Assembly (NCBI RefSeq): GCF_003945595.2
Contig: NW_024103441.1
Span: 1,364,001 to 1,428,000, forward strand
Reading direction: 5' to 3'
Length of the DNA: 64,000 nucleotides
Source of the DNA: Pipra filicauda
Taxonomy: Eukaryota > Chordata > Aves > Passeriformes > Pipridae
This document shows, piece after piece, positions 12,574-24,909 of this stretch (positions within the stretch are counted from its first letter, which is position 1; every line of letters starts with the position of its first letter). Both the position numbers and the translations under genes were made by a program. A model generated the notes under the pieces. The model saw only the letters and a program-made list of their open reading frames with translations, was not told where the DNA came from and ran no database searches.

Positions 12574-12828
12574 CTGTGCAGCTCATCGTCAGAGGGAGAG
12601 TACTTGGAGGTGACATCTGCCAGGTCACCAAAGATCTGCTTGCTGTAAACAGTCAGGGAGGAGAGCAGGATCAGCTCCTGCCACGTAGAGCTGAGCAGGC
12701 AGGTATAGTCCTTGATGGAGAGTTCGCAGAAGAACGGCAGCTTCTTGATCCAAGCAATCTGCCTGAAAAGCAATTCATCCGCCAGACGACACAACAATGC
12801 AAACAGCTCTGCCTGGGTCACTTTATAC
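12574..12828 (-). CDS. NR6A1: NR6A1 exon 6: ligand-binding domain core
   Basis: A 255-nt exon encoding residues 234-319. It contains VTQAELFALLCRLADELLFR and the nuclear receptor signature-like region FFCELSIKDYTCLLSSTWQE, followed by the helices ending DVTSKYSPSDDELHR. This is the central fold (helices 3-7) of the ligand-binding domain. GCNF has no confirmed ligand in the literature I know. The acceptor is CTGCAG|GTATAAAG and the donor CACAG|GTGAGA. Confidence 0.97.
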
Positions 12829-13267
12829 CTGCAGGCACAGTTAAAACGAAGGCAAAAAACGTTAAAAACATTGAGTGACATCACCTGATGAGGCACTTGA
12901 AAACAAGGCAAACACACAGGAATTTGTGTTCAAGTGGCCAATGTGCCAGTGCCCAGGGTGTCACCTGGTGATGGGAGCCAGGATGGTGAGCACCCACCCT
13001 GCCCGACTGGGGGCTATGAGGGGATCCCCCCCAACCCCAGGGGTCACCCAACTCACCAGCACCCAGCCTGGCCAGGCCACATAGCCTGGAACCCCATCCC
13101 AGGTCCATGCACCCCAGCTCCAGCACCAGGCAAGGGTACAGGATACCCATGGGATGGGGTCTGGTTTGCTGCCTGCACTGTGCAGCTGCAATTTCTCCCA
13201 GGGCACCTGTGGCCCCACGTCCCAGCAGGAACACACAGCCCCGGTGCCGTGCCGGGTACACACTGAC
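12829..13267 (-). other. NR6A1 intron 5
   Basis: A 439-nt intron, C-rich on the plus strand, with a GTCAGT donor and CTGCAG acceptor. Nothing else is seen. Confidence 0.9.
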
Positions 13268-13495
13268 CCGTCCTCGATGAGCATGGGCGTCCCCAGTGGC
13301 TCCAGGTCCTCGGCAGACACCAGCTGGTTGATCAGACTGTGAGACTGGGGGTCCAGGCTGCGCGTCTGGGGGGGCACCAGGGCCGAGTGAGCAGAGTAGC
13401 TAAAAAGGTGCGGGAGGTACTGGTAGTGCGTGGACACCGGCGTGCCGATGTACTGATCCCTGAGTGCGGCGAACCCGTTCAGCTCCACAGACCTA
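13268..13495 (-). CDS. NR6A1: NR6A1 exon 5: hinge to start of ligand-binding domain
   Basis: A 228-nt exon encoding residues 158-234, including RSVELNGFAALRDQY, HLFSYSAHS and LVSAEDLEPLGTPMLIEDG, which leads into the ligand-binding domain. The donor is GACGG|GTCAGT. The acceptor is a tandem CAGTAG, so two 3' splice sites three bases apart are available (starts at 13495 or 13492). The upstream choice gives SSSRSV, the downstream SSRSV. Confidence 0.96.
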
Positions 13496-14320
13496 CTGGA
13501 AAAGGAACAGCTCTTCAATATACCCCAAAAATTCCACTTGACTCATTACAACGTTGCATCCAGCTCTTTCAGAAATGCTAATAAAAACAGGGAAAGCAAA
13601 CAGAATGGGAAATGCCTTTGTATTTAAACCCTGCCTTGGAAATAACTGAGTGTGCAGATCAGAAGCCACGCGCTGGCTGCACGCTGAGCCCAGCCAGGCA
13701 CTGGTTAATGGAGATCTGGGAGCTGCTGCTGAGCTGCCATTCAGGGAGCAAAGCAGAAACCTACCTGTGCACAGCTTTTCCAGCCCAGCTTTCTGAAAGG
13801 GCCAGAATTTGGGACTGTACATTAAGTACTTCCACAGCCAGTGAACACAAACGTGGCCATGCTTAAGATGCAGCTGAAAGCAGATGGGATCAGGTCTGAG
13901 ATTCTCACTGCATCAGGAGGTTTGCACTCACAGTAAGTGACTTTAATATTAAACACCACCAATTATTAACCTAAATGGAGTCTTTTATTTTCAAAATCTG
14001 AGCACAGTGCAGAAAAAGAGTTTATGCAGAGTGAGCAGTGAAAGGTAATCAAGTACCCATGATCTGCAGAAAGTATGATCAATACAAATTGAGATACATT
14101 TAAAATTTAACTCGAGTGCCTTTTTTTCATCTGCTCACAAGCATCTCACCTCCCAGTTCAATTCTTTTCAATCCAGTCCTGTCTGTCATAAAACATAAGA
14201 GAGGTAGCTGGAACCTGCTATGCCCAGTTTACACAAAGATGCACTTGTGTGTTTTTCCTACACTGACCCCAAGTATCACTCAGGGAAAGACAACCAAATT
14301 CTCCCAGAGGTCATTCCCAC
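13496..14320 (-). other. NR6A1 intron 4
   Basis: An 825-nt intron. Its acceptor end carries the tandem CAGTAG described under exon 5. No other feature is seen. Confidence 0.9.
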
Positions 14321-14478
14321 CTTGAAGATGGCGTAGAAACAGGTGAAGGCTGGTTGCTCTCAGAAACTCCATTTCCAGGGGAACTATGGTCACTGTCTCC
14401 GTTGTTGCTCCATGACATGTTTGCCTCTCCCTCAAATTCTTGCCCAGACATAATTCTCTCAATCTCTTCCTCTGATAT
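14321..14478 (-). CDS. NR6A1: NR6A1 exon 4: hinge, Ser-rich
   Basis: A 158-nt exon encoding residues 106-157 plus two bases of codon 158. It starts ISEEEIERIMSGQEFEGEAN and continues into a Ser/Asn/Pro-rich hinge (NNGDSDHSSPGN, ESNQPSP). The acceptor is GACAG|ATA and the donor TCAAG|GTGGGA. The acidic IERIMSGQEFE stretch is diagnostic of GCNF. The hinge is less conserved than the flanking domains, as expected. Confidence 0.95.
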
Positions 14479-16366
14479 CTGTCAAATATAGGACATGATG
14501 GTTACTTTGGCTGAGAACAGAAAGGCAGAGCCTCTCTCTGCCTGTGAACACCTTGACTGTTCACTCACATCCAACAGGGCTGACCCCCTCCACCCCTCCT
14601 GCAGGTACCACATCCTTCCTTTGCATTTAACAACATACATGAAAAACTTCTATTTACAGCCAATCGTGGTGACCCCCAGTTCCTGCAGTACCATTCAAGT
14701 GATGGTAATGCAGCAGACAGGAATGGACACGTGAAAAGATGATGTCAGATGGACACTGTAAATCAGCCACTGTCACACCGTGAAAAACCTGGGAGTAATT
14801 GAGGCCAGTGCATCAGGAACATCACTCAGGACTGGCAGAGGGAAAGAAACAGAAGGGGGGGCAGGCTCTGGTTTGATAAAGCAATTGAGAGAAGCAAGGT
14901 GACACATATAAAATCAGCAAGGAGAACATTTACAGGGAACCACGGTTCTCTATTTTTCCCCAGCTAAGAACCAGTTGCCACCTGAAGTAGTAAATCAAGC
15001 ATCTAATACTTAAAACAAGTATATGAAGCTAAAATGGATTAAAAAAAATTTAAAATCGAATTCACTGAAATACAAAGTTTCAAGAAAGTGCTGGACATGC
15101 TCCTGGAGGAATGTTACACCAGTAGTGGGGAAAATGCAACATAAAAGTTCTGAGGGTTTTTTTTTTTCCTATTCTGTGCATGTCCCTTAGTGAGGTTGTC
15201 ACAAACCATTAGAAGACCTTGAGTCAACGTGTGACAAGAAAGCACAGTGAGCCCTGAACATCATTTTCAAGAGCCAAACGTTGCTCAGACAGTTTATTCC
15301 ACTCTTGCAGAAGAACTCGGTGGGCTCACTCGGGTACAGGACCTGGAGAGTGCAGTACCTAAACAGTCTCAGCCCAGGAAATGGAGGTGACAGCAGAACC
15401 TCTGGTCCAGCAGGGACAGATCACAAACACCTCAGAGGAGCAAGGGCCCACTCTGGTGAGCAAAGGCTGCTGGTGAAGTGCAGCTGCACTGCTCAGAGAG
15501 AAGTGAAAACTGTTACCTGGCCAGAAATGAAATGTTTGTTGTTCTTCAACAGACTAAATAGGCTTTAAAAACCAGTAACTAGTGCTGTTATAAATATGAT
15601 GCTTGCAAACAGCAAGGAGGATTTTTGTTGTTTGAGGTAGGCTCTCCCTGGTGCTGACCCCAGGCACGGCTGCACCATGCAGCTCTCCCCACAGAGCCAC
15701 TCACTGCGCAGCCTTCCCACTGTTTGGGTTTGGTCTTTCCCAGGCACTCAGACTCACAGAAAATGCTTTCAGTGTTATTTCTGTTTTGTTAAAATAAACA
15801 GTAAACTTTTAAAAGCCCCCTTTTCCAGAAGTGAGCTGGAAATGGCCATCATTTCTCACGCGTGCGGCACAAGCTGCTGTGCTGAATTACCTCGCGCTTT
15901 ACAAGGCATCTCTGGACAAGCTGCACCATCAATCAGAGAGACATTTACTGGTGCCCCGCTTGCTACAACTGAAGGGATTGCAGCAGGCAGCCGGAGATTT
16001 ACTGGGAGCCATGGAGGGACAGACGTCCTTGTGCAGCTCACAAAGGACAGGGCGCCGTGAGGCTGCTCAGGGGTGCACGTGACACCCTGGGACCGCGCCG
16101 GGTCCCCCCTGGCACAGGCAGCACCAAGCTCTATTTACAAATCTACAGTTCACACGCATTTCTAACACCTGTGGAGAGTCAAAGCCCTGCCAGGCCGGCA
16201 GAAGGCACGGGCAGGGATGACAAGAGGCTCAACAAAACAGCCACAGCCCCATCCCAGGCCCAGCTGCTGCCACGGTGCAAGCCCAGCACCACAGTCTGAG
16301 CCGTGTGCCACGACCAGGAGGGCAGAAGCTGAAGGGAACCGGGGAGAGACAGCCAGACATGCTCAC
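14479..16366 (-). other. NR6A1 intron 3
   Basis: A 1.9-kb intron with a GTGAGC donor and GACAG acceptor. No repeat or gene is recognised. Confidence 0.9.
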
Positions 16367-16422
16367 CTGGACAGGTCCAATGCTTTTGTTTCTGCCTCCT
16401 GGCATGCCATCCTCTCTGATTG
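16367..16422 (-). CDS. NR6A1: NR6A1 exon 3: C-terminal extension of the DBD
   Basis: A 56-nt exon encoding residues 87-105, AIREDGMPGGRNKSIGPVQ. The split Ala codon joins G from exon 2 to CA here. This is the basic extension that in GCNF contributes to recognition of the extended half-site. The acceptor is TTCCAG|CA and the donor CCAG|GTGAGC. It ends in phase 0. Confidence 0.96.
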
Positions 16423-19400
16423 CTGGAAGAAACAACCAAACCTTGGTGAGGAACACTACTTTGGGTATTCCAGACGTACATAAGAAGGTATCTACTTACT
16501 TTGAAAAAAAATCTTTCTACCTTAAAAGGTTAATTTTTTTCATCAAAGAAGTTTACGGAGAAACCTCCAGTGCTTTCCAGGGCACAGGAAACCTTGAGCA
16601 GCACACACCATGTTCCTCAACCCAAAGGGCACAGACACATCAATGGGGCTACAAGCATTCCTCAGGCACTTGAGTTTCTTCATGTGATCCTTGAGTGACA
16701 GGTGATGAAGGAATAGCAATCCTTTATCCCAATTAATTCCAGCATAATTCCACAGAGAAGTGGCACATGGCAAGGAACCCTACTTCACCCCTGCATATAA
16801 CCCAACCAATGACCAGACTGCTGGAAAATGAGATGTGAAGGTCAGCACGTCTCACTCCACTGCCCACAGCCCTGTGAACCACCACGAGCCAGAACCTGGA
16901 GAGACACCGAGCAGCGCTGCCACCAACAGAGACAAAGCACTTCACTGGTGACTGCTGACCCTGCTGTCACTTCAGAGGGTCACACCTCCTACAGCCACTA
17001 CAGAAAATGGAGGGGAGACGTTTGACCCTGTCAGTCTCTTGCAAAGCCATCATTTAAAATTCAAGGTACCAGGCTGAGCTGTGCAGTTCCATTTCAGAAG
17101 GGCGGTCCTGTTTCTCAGTACAGCAGCTGCATTTTTAAGGCTCTTTAAACAACTTCCAAGGAGTTTTAGTGAAGTCTAATTAAAGGGATTATCCTGGAGC
17201 AGCTTCTCTACCTTCCTCCTCCCTCTGCTTTCCTCTGCAGTGACAGAGCAGCTCTGCAGCAGCACAGCACTCGAGGACAGCCCTGCTCATGTGCCTCCCC
17301 TCCTGGGCTGGGTCCCCCGTTTATCAGGTCCCAATCTCTTTCCCAGCACGACCTGGCCAGACTTGGCAGGAGGCTCTCCCCAGCTGCACGGTGACCTTGT
17401 GGCTGCATGGCCTCACCCTGCTTGGCACTCGGGGCTGCAGGAGGCCCTCCCAGAGCAGAAAATGACACAGAATTTAAGGAAAAGCTTCCGCCCCAGAAGA
17501 GCCACGCTGCTGCTTGGTTTTGGATACCCTCAGCTCAAACTCTCCTCAGTGCCTCAGGGCTGTGCCTGCAGCTCAGGGAGTGCACATAGGCTCAGCCAGG
17601 GCAGAGATGTACACTCCCTGCACTGGGACCTGAACTGCACCTTCCCAAACCCCAACCACCTACCCAAGCGAGACACAGCACTCGAGGAAAGGTCCTGGTG
17701 ACTGACAACTGCACCAGCCCAGGACCAGCAGCACAGGGATCCCCACAGGCCCTTCCACCACCACTTCATGGGACCAGCAATAGTTTTAATTCTTCTGACA
17801 GAAACTCCATTCCCTCCATGTAACAGCAAGTATTTTCATTTCAGACACCAGGTAACACTCATTTAAGCACACTGAAGGAGCCACAAACACAGGATATAAA
17901 CCAGCTTTGATTACCTTTGAAATCACACAAATCTCTTACGATATCGCAAGACAAGAAATTCATTTTAACAAACAAGGCTGTTTATTTCCTATGGAAGCCC
18001 TTCACAAAAACCACCAGTTTCTCATTAAAAAAAAAAAAAAAGAGTGATGTAAAAAAAGCTGTCATGGTTAGCTGTTACCCCCTTTAGGTTTTTTTAACTT
18101 AATGGAACTACAGAATCAGTTTCCCATTTCTGGGGGAACTTCTCTCATTTTCCAAGATATTTCACTGCTAATTGTGACTCAGAAGCTTCTCAGCTTCTTC
18201 ACCGGTGGGGACTGAATTTCATGCAGTGTTTGGGTAAGGAAGGAGGAGGAAACAAGGCAAGGCAGGGAAGAGGAGGGAAGCAGGACAGGCGGCTCTTGGC
18301 GCCGGCAGGTGGCGCTGCGGCCCCGCGGGTCACCCAAAACGGGGGTCCTGGGCCCCCCCGGACCCCAACCCACCCCTGACCCCAAAACGGGGGTCCTGGG
18401 CCCCCCCGGACCCCAACCCACCCCTGACCCCCAAAAAGGGGGTCCTGGGCCCCCCCGGACCCCAACCCACCCCTGACCCAAAAACTGGGGGTCCTGGGCC
18501 CCCCGACCCAACCCCCCCCTGCCCCCAAAAAGGGGGTCCTGGGCCCCCCCGGACCCCAACCCACCCCTGACCCCCACAAAGGGAGTCCTGGGCCCCCCGG
18601 ACCCCAACCCACCCCTGACCCCAAAAAAGGGGTCCTGGGCCCCCCTGGACCCCAACCCACCCCTGACCCCAAAAAGGGGGTCCTGGGCCCCCTGGACCCC
18701 AACCCACCCCTGACACCACCTGCCCCACCAACCCACCCCCTGACCACCGTGGGCCTGAGGCCAGCTCTCCATCTCGGCCCCTAATGCATTTTCTAAGGAA
18801 GATCCTGGTGGATTTGCAGGGGATTTATGGAAGTTTCAGTGTCTCTGACAGAAGGCTTTTGCATGAGTGATGGCCTGGAGGCATCAACAACCACATCTAA
18901 AACCATAAGGTGACACTTCTGTTTGGCAGGAGAAAGGGGGTCCCTCCACCACTCCACTGCACTGCCAGGGTGAGCACCAGCAGCCCCCACTTCTGCCATC
19001 AAACCAAGAAATCCCTGCTTTTAATGGGTACCAGCAATTCCAGAGGTTAAACAGACAAAAGATGGAAGAGCAGAGACATGACATTGAAAACAACTCCAGT
19101 CTATTCATTATTACTAATTTCAGAGCTATTTCAGACTTTCCATCCTGAAGATGGTACCACAGCATTCCGTCACCTCTGCACACGTGGGGACCAAGAGCTG
19201 GCTGTCCCTAACCCAGAACACACCTGGTTTAACCAGGTCAGTGAAGACCCTAACACTTTACCCCTGGGCAGTAGCTGTGAGTGTAAGCTCTCACTGCAGC
19301 AAACAGGTAAAGTCTGGTACAGATCTCTTGGGATTTTAAAGGCCTGCTTAAACGCTTTCATTCTTGCCACGTTAGCAGATTGAAGCATAGAAATAGTGAC

Positions 19401-19732
19401 CACTTCGCTCAGGGTAAGCAGTGCAAGGACAGATCTGTCAGGAAGGAACTATTACCTTCCCTAAATCATATAGATCAGTTCTCCAAATATTTATTCACGG
19501 TTTCAATTTACACAGATTGTGGCTCAAACACAGTAATGAAGTAGTTCAGAATTTTGTATCTGTGCACAATTTTTAATCCGTGCACGATTTTGCTGAAGTT
19601 TCATTTTTCCTCATCAAAGAGTTTTAGAGGCAGAATTGCAACACAAAATGGCAGCTGAGGGAGGGGCAGCACACGCTGCTAACACCGGCCCCAGTCTGTA
19701 CCTCCACCCACAAAAGGCCGTGTTTTCGTTAC
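16423..19732 (-). other. NR6A1 intron 2
   Basis: A 3.3-kb intron between the DNA-binding-domain exon and exon 3. It holds a poly(A) run near 18027-18041 and the GC-rich minisatellite at 18338-18725. No exon is recognised. Confidence 0.9.
18338..18725. repeat. 46-49 bp GC-rich minisatellite, 8 copies
   Basis: Eight tandem units of 46-49 bp start with GGTCCTGGGC (one copy AGTCCTGGGC) near 18344, 18392, 18441, 18489, 18535, 18584, 18631 and 18678. Each continues with a C-run, GGACCCCAACCCACCCCTGA and CCCCAAAA. The minus strand, which is the NR6A1 transcript, has repeated G-runs of three or more and could form G-quadruplexes. The long open frames here on the minus strand (GVGWGPGGPRTP repeats) are a by-product of the repeat. 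Confidence 0.95.
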
Positions 19733-19963
19733 CTTTCCGGTTCATTCCCATCTGGAGGCATTTGAGCAGCCGGCAGTACTGGCACCTGTTGCGCTGTTTG
19801 CGTGACATGACGCAGTTCTTGTCCCGGCTGCATCTGTAGACCCTCTTGTTGCAGATGCTCCGTTTGAAGAAGCCCTTGCAGCCCTCGCAGGAGATGATCC
19901 CATAGTGCAGCCCCGTCGCCCTGTCCCCGCAGATCAGGCAGGTTCGCTGATCCACCCGCTCAT
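19733..19963 (-). CDS. NR6A1: NR6A1 exon 2: DNA-binding domain
   Basis: This exon encodes residues 10-87 of the model and holds the complete nuclear receptor DNA-binding domain. Zinc finger 1 uses Cys18, 21, 35 and 38 with P-box CEGCK; finger 2 uses Cys54, 60, 70 and 73. The C-terminal extension begins with [13 protein letters not shown]. The sequence, for example [16 protein letters not shown], matches GCNF as I know it. The acceptor is TTGCAG|AT (split Asp codon) and the donor is GGAAAG|GTAACG. The exon is 231 nt. No key Cys is missing, so the domain should bind DNA. Confidence 0.97.
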
Positions 19964-22113
19964 CTGCAAGGCAAGAGCAAAGACTGAGTGGACAAAACAG
20001 CATCACCGAGGGATCACAAACTCTCCTGAGGGGATGGGGAAGGCTCGGCACGCCGTGGCCTGCCCAGACTGACACCTGTGAGGCCAAGCATGGCACTGGC
20101 TCACCCAGAAACCTGGATGGGAAAAAGGGTCTAAGGTGTCCCATCCTCAGCAGCACAGACCAGGGTGTGTAAATACAGGAACTGTGCTGGGCACACACAC
20201 CAGTGACTGCAAAATCCTGTCACACCTCGCATGTTCTGGGGGCAAGCACCTCCGGGCTTCAAACAGCCCCACAGCACAAGTCGCTGCCCAGAACCAGAGA
20301 ACACCATTACAGAAACCATTGCACAGTCAAGCCACAGTGATGTGATTTTACTCATCCTTTTCCAGATCTCTGGAAGACCTTTGGACAACAAGAAATGTAA
20401 ATTGCAGGGCTCCCCACAACAGGAGCTGTCACATTAAATTCAGAATTTTAAGACTAACACTGCCTGTGAGAGAGTGCAGGGACGATGCTCGGTTCAGCGA
20501 GATCTCCAGACATAGATATCAAACAGAAAGGAAAAAGTTAATGATTGCAAAGACACCAGGTAGTTAACCCAGAATCTTCATCACCTTGTCTTGCAGAGGA
20601 AGGCCTAAACTTTGGTTCACACCAACAGCCATCTAGTTTAAAATAATGCCAGCAAGTTGCATCAGAAGCTTTTCTTCTAGCAGATGTTTCACACCCAGCA
20701 CTTTAACCCCTCTCATGCCAGGCCAAGCTGCCTCCAACCCCCATCCTGCATTTTAATCCATTAATATCCCAACAGCTGCAAACAGAGCTGCGCTGCATAG
20801 GTGGGGCTATTCCAGCAAACCTGCAGTATTCCAGGACTCTCCACGGAGCGGCTTTCCCAAATGTGAAACAGGCATTACCAAGATGATTGGATCCCTCTGC
20901 CCCAGCAAGGCAGAGGCACCAAGGAACAGAAAGGAACCACACTGCTGTCTCTCACTCAGTCATGCATTTCCTAGGGATGCTGGTTGAACCAGATTGTTTC
21001 CAGTGTTTCCTGGCTTAAAGGCAGGATGGTGCCTCTGCCAGCAGGCAGAAATGCCCACAGCTGAAGCAGGACCTGGGAGGTGGCACTGGGAGCGAATGGA
21101 GAAGCTCAGACTGGGCAGACACACAACTGCACAAATCCACATCGTGTCTGGAGTGCTGCCCACACCCTCTGTTCCCCTTTGGATACAGACCTTGAAAAAA
21201 CCCAACCTCAGGACAGCGCTGGCTCGTGAAGATGAGCTGGGTCAACCTCACTTCAGCACTGGCTTTCCTCACTTAGATTTGGCATGGGAGTTTCCTGAGA
21301 CAAAGGTGTTTATCTACAGGATGGATTTTTGGAGCAGCAGGAGGTAGGAGTCACAGCAAAGTCCTGTCCAGCCTTGATAAAGCCTAAGCAAGCTGACAGA
21401 CCAGGGTGTAGCTTTTTACTACTGCAGAATATGTGAATGCAACAGAAATTAATAAGCCCAATGTATTGGGATCAGAAATGAAACCAGTATTCAGTTACAC
21501 AAGCCAAGTAAAAATCTAAAGCAGCTGTTCCTACTCACAAGCAGCTTTCTCCAGAGCTTAAACCTAGTAGAAACCAGAACCAATCTGTGTTAATCTCTAA
21601 AAGGTTTGCTATGCACAGCATACACATTTGCACTGTTCTGCAAATTTCACTGTTATAAAACCTTAAAATAGAAGGATGAACAAAGGAAACACAAACTTTA
21701 ACTGAAGAAATGTCCCTGGTTCACACCAAAACATTCCCAGTTCTACAGGACAGACCACCTCAGGTATGTGCTGAGCCCAAAGGAATGTGGGTGCATTTCA
21801 GGAGTGGGGCTATCTGAGCATCTCTGAAGGGAGGTATCTAAACATGACTTTGTAGTCACCACGTGCATAATCTCCACCTTCAGCAATCTGATAAACGAGG
21901 GGAGGGGGCTGGGGATTAGCCAGGACACAGGAGTCCTCTATCTGCAGGGTTTAGCTCAGCCTCAGCTTAACTCCTGGCCCTCCCCCTGCTCCCACAGCAG
22001 TGCCATAAATCCCGGGGTCAGCAGCAATGCCGTGCCACGGCCGGGCAGGACGAGGGCCTGTGGCAAGCACGGCTTGCACAGCGGGGCAGGCAGGGAGCAC
22101 ATGGACGCGGCAG

Positions 22114-22173
22114 CACCGGGCACAGCACCGGGCACAGCACCGGGCACAGCACCGGGCACAGCACCGGGCACAG
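22114..22173. repeat. 12-bp tandem repeat, 5 perfect copies
   Basis: CACCGGGCACAG is repeated five times without error, flanked by CAG on the left and CGCCCAG on the right. It translates on the minus strand as a PGAV-type repeat, which is only a shadow of the DNA repeat. Perfect copies suggest recent expansion. Confidence 0.97.
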
Positions 22174-24892
22174 CGCCCAGGGCTCGCTCCTCACCGGAGC
22201 AGCCCATGGAGGCTCATTTCCAAGCACAGCTTTTTTTGTTGTGGGAAGAATAGGGCCGTCACCCGGCCAACGTGGGAAGCCCGGATGATTAAAGCGAGGG
22301 GGAACCAGAATCCTTCCCGCGCCGTCCCCATCTCCCAGAGCAGGGCAAGGCGAGGTGCTGTGAATGGCCCCATCGCCACAGGAACTGCACGTGCCTCCCG
22401 CACAAACTGTTCCTTGGGTGCGTTTTCAGATTAAAATCTGCCGTAGAGCAGCACCGTGAACAAAGGCACAGACCCCAGGGACCACGGAGGTGTCCCCACT
22501 CCCCGCAAACTGACGCTCCAACAGAACCGGGAGATGAAAAATGATGGCCTAAACCAAGTCTTAGGGGTTTACATGTTTAAAAAATCCTGCAGGGACCATG
22601 GCCAGGCCCACATCGTTCCCCTGTGCCCACGAGTTTGCTGCTCCTGACCTTTGCTTGTTTTCACCCTACTTAATGCAGTGCCTGGTGCAGGCAAAGGGCG
22701 GGAGAGCCAGGGCAGAACCACAGCAAACTTCCCAGAAATGGTAAAGCGCAGGCAAATCTGAAGCAGTTTTGCATTGGGGGTGCTCTGAACTCCCTTAACC
22801 CTGAAATTTCATTAGAATATCAAAACACATACTAAGGACAGTCATTTTTAAGTGAATAAGCCCGCCTTCCTTTCTGGCTCTGTCACCTCTCATCTCGCTC
22901 ATTCCTCCAGTTTCAGAAGCTACACAAGACAAGGCAGATTACGAAACAAAGTATTTGAGATGAAATTTTTTTCAAATACCTTGCACATGTTTTATTTCAG
23001 AGAGAGAGCTGAGGAAGCTGCCCCCTGCCCCCCTCCCCAATTTTCCTGATGGGTCTTACATTTAACAAACTCATACACGGGATATTCTGGCTTTGTTCTC
23101 CCAACCCATTGTAGCAGGGGCCACTAAATCAAACAGTTGCTGCTACGACAAAAGCACTCACAAAAATCTCAACCTCATCTTGAACCCTGAAGATTTTTAT
23201 GGCTACTCCCTCGCTAGCCCCTCCCCGAAGCCACATTAAAGGATGTATTGTTTTCAGAGGTCATGGTAGGTTTCATACCACATACAATGTAAATTCTCCA
23301 AGAATATGATGATGTTACACAAGAGTCACAGAAGATGGAAGAGAAGGAGAAGGAATCTCCTCTTTTCCATATTTAATAAAGCAAACAGTAGAAGCAATAC
23401 ACTTATTTTTCAAAAGACTTGCTTTTCCCCTCAGCAAAATGAACAATCTTGATAATTCTTAAAAGAAAATTGCTATGCATTTCCAAAAGGAAATACCTTC
23501 AAATCCCGCTGAAACACATGGCAAAGGCACATAGAGAAAGCACCAGGGCACATGAATGAGATTGTAAAATACACAGCAAATAAATTAAAGTATGGGGACA
23601 CACCCTCAGCTCCCAAGCAAGCCCGTGTCACCACTCCCACCTCTGTCACTCCTGAGGGCAAACACCCCGAGCAGGTGAAGGGAAGCACCTTCAGTGTTCG
23701 GCCGCATTCCAGGAGGGGACCAGGTGTGGCTGCATCTCAGCAGTTCCCCAGGCTGCGAGGGGATCACCCCATCCCTGGAGACCCAGCTTAAAACTCTACA
23801 GCCACTACAGCTCCCTGCAGGATTTACCTTGGAAATCAGGCAGCATGTTGGTGCAGCTGGCTTGTGAGATTCTCCATATCGGTGCTTTAGGATGGAGGAG
23901 AAACAAAGACTTTATTTCCCAGAGTGAGGCCAAAAGTGAAGGCACAGTCCCTCACCCAAACCCCAGGACAGACGGTGCTGGGATTTGGTCTGGCTGGAAA
24001 GCAAGAGGAGGCCAAGCTGCTGCTTGCAAAACATCACATTTATACAACAGAATGTGATTTACAGCTAAGAAAATCTTTTGTCACTGAAAAAAAAGATTAC
24101 AGGCAACGCTCAGCACTGCAATTCATTAATATATTTAACATCTTTTCAACTGTGTACCAGTTAGTTGCTTCTTGATTAACTGACCCTATCACACCCCCCT
24201 GCAGCACCCTTTAGCTGGGTTTAAATCTCAAGCTGCTAAATACCAGCTGTTTGGAGAGGGAGGGCAGAGGGGGAGATCTCACACATGTGTTACTTAAATC
24301 CCAACAGCATCTCGCTCCCCTCTCGCCTCTGATGATGACTCAAACACAAACAGATGTGTTATGTGTTGGGGTTTCCTTCTCCCCTTATTTTTCCTAACGA
24401 TTTTTTTCATTGTCAATTTTTATTTCAAGAAAACCATCCTGTGAAAATCAAGCCGCAGAAGTGGAGGAACTCCCCCCTTGCTGCAGAGCAGTTGCATTGT
24501 CCAAACAAGCCCACCCCCAAACCAGGCGCCTTTGCTTCAGGGGCCTTTTTTTTTTTTTTTTAACTTACAATCGATGAACACAGGGATTAAATTTTCTGTG
24601 TGCCGGCCCCTGCTCTGGACAGAAGCGAGATCGGCACGCAGTGGGATGGGGCATCCCACTCGTGCTCCCCCCATCGACCCCGCACACGTGAGTTGGTCCC
24701 AGCCCCACGCTGGAGGCGGGAGAAGGCACCCGCGTCCTGCCTGGCCAGCCCGGCTCAAAGAGCAGATTGTGCTGCCCCAGGATCAGGCCGGCCTTGGCGA
24801 GAGCTGAATAGAATTAACCCTCTATGAACTAAAACAACAATTTTTTGTTGCCCAGCTGGGAGAAAGGTTAATTTAAAGGGACAACCCTCCTG

Positions 24893-24909
24893 AAAAAAAA
24901 AAAAAAAAA
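24893..24909. repeat. Poly(A) tract with inverted arms
   Basis: A run of about 17 A flanked by CCTCCTG on the left and GGAGGAG on the right, which could fold with the run as loop. Within NR6A1 intron 1. Confidence 0.9.

Noticed and set aside
17554..17829. NGVSVRRIKTIAGP on the minus strand as a possible NR6A1 N-terminal exon
   Set aside because: Only superficially similar, and located downstream of the DNA-binding-domain exon, so the order is wrong.
18179..18772. 197-codon minus-strand ORF with GVGWGPGG repeats
   Set aside because: A direct translation of the intronic minisatellite.
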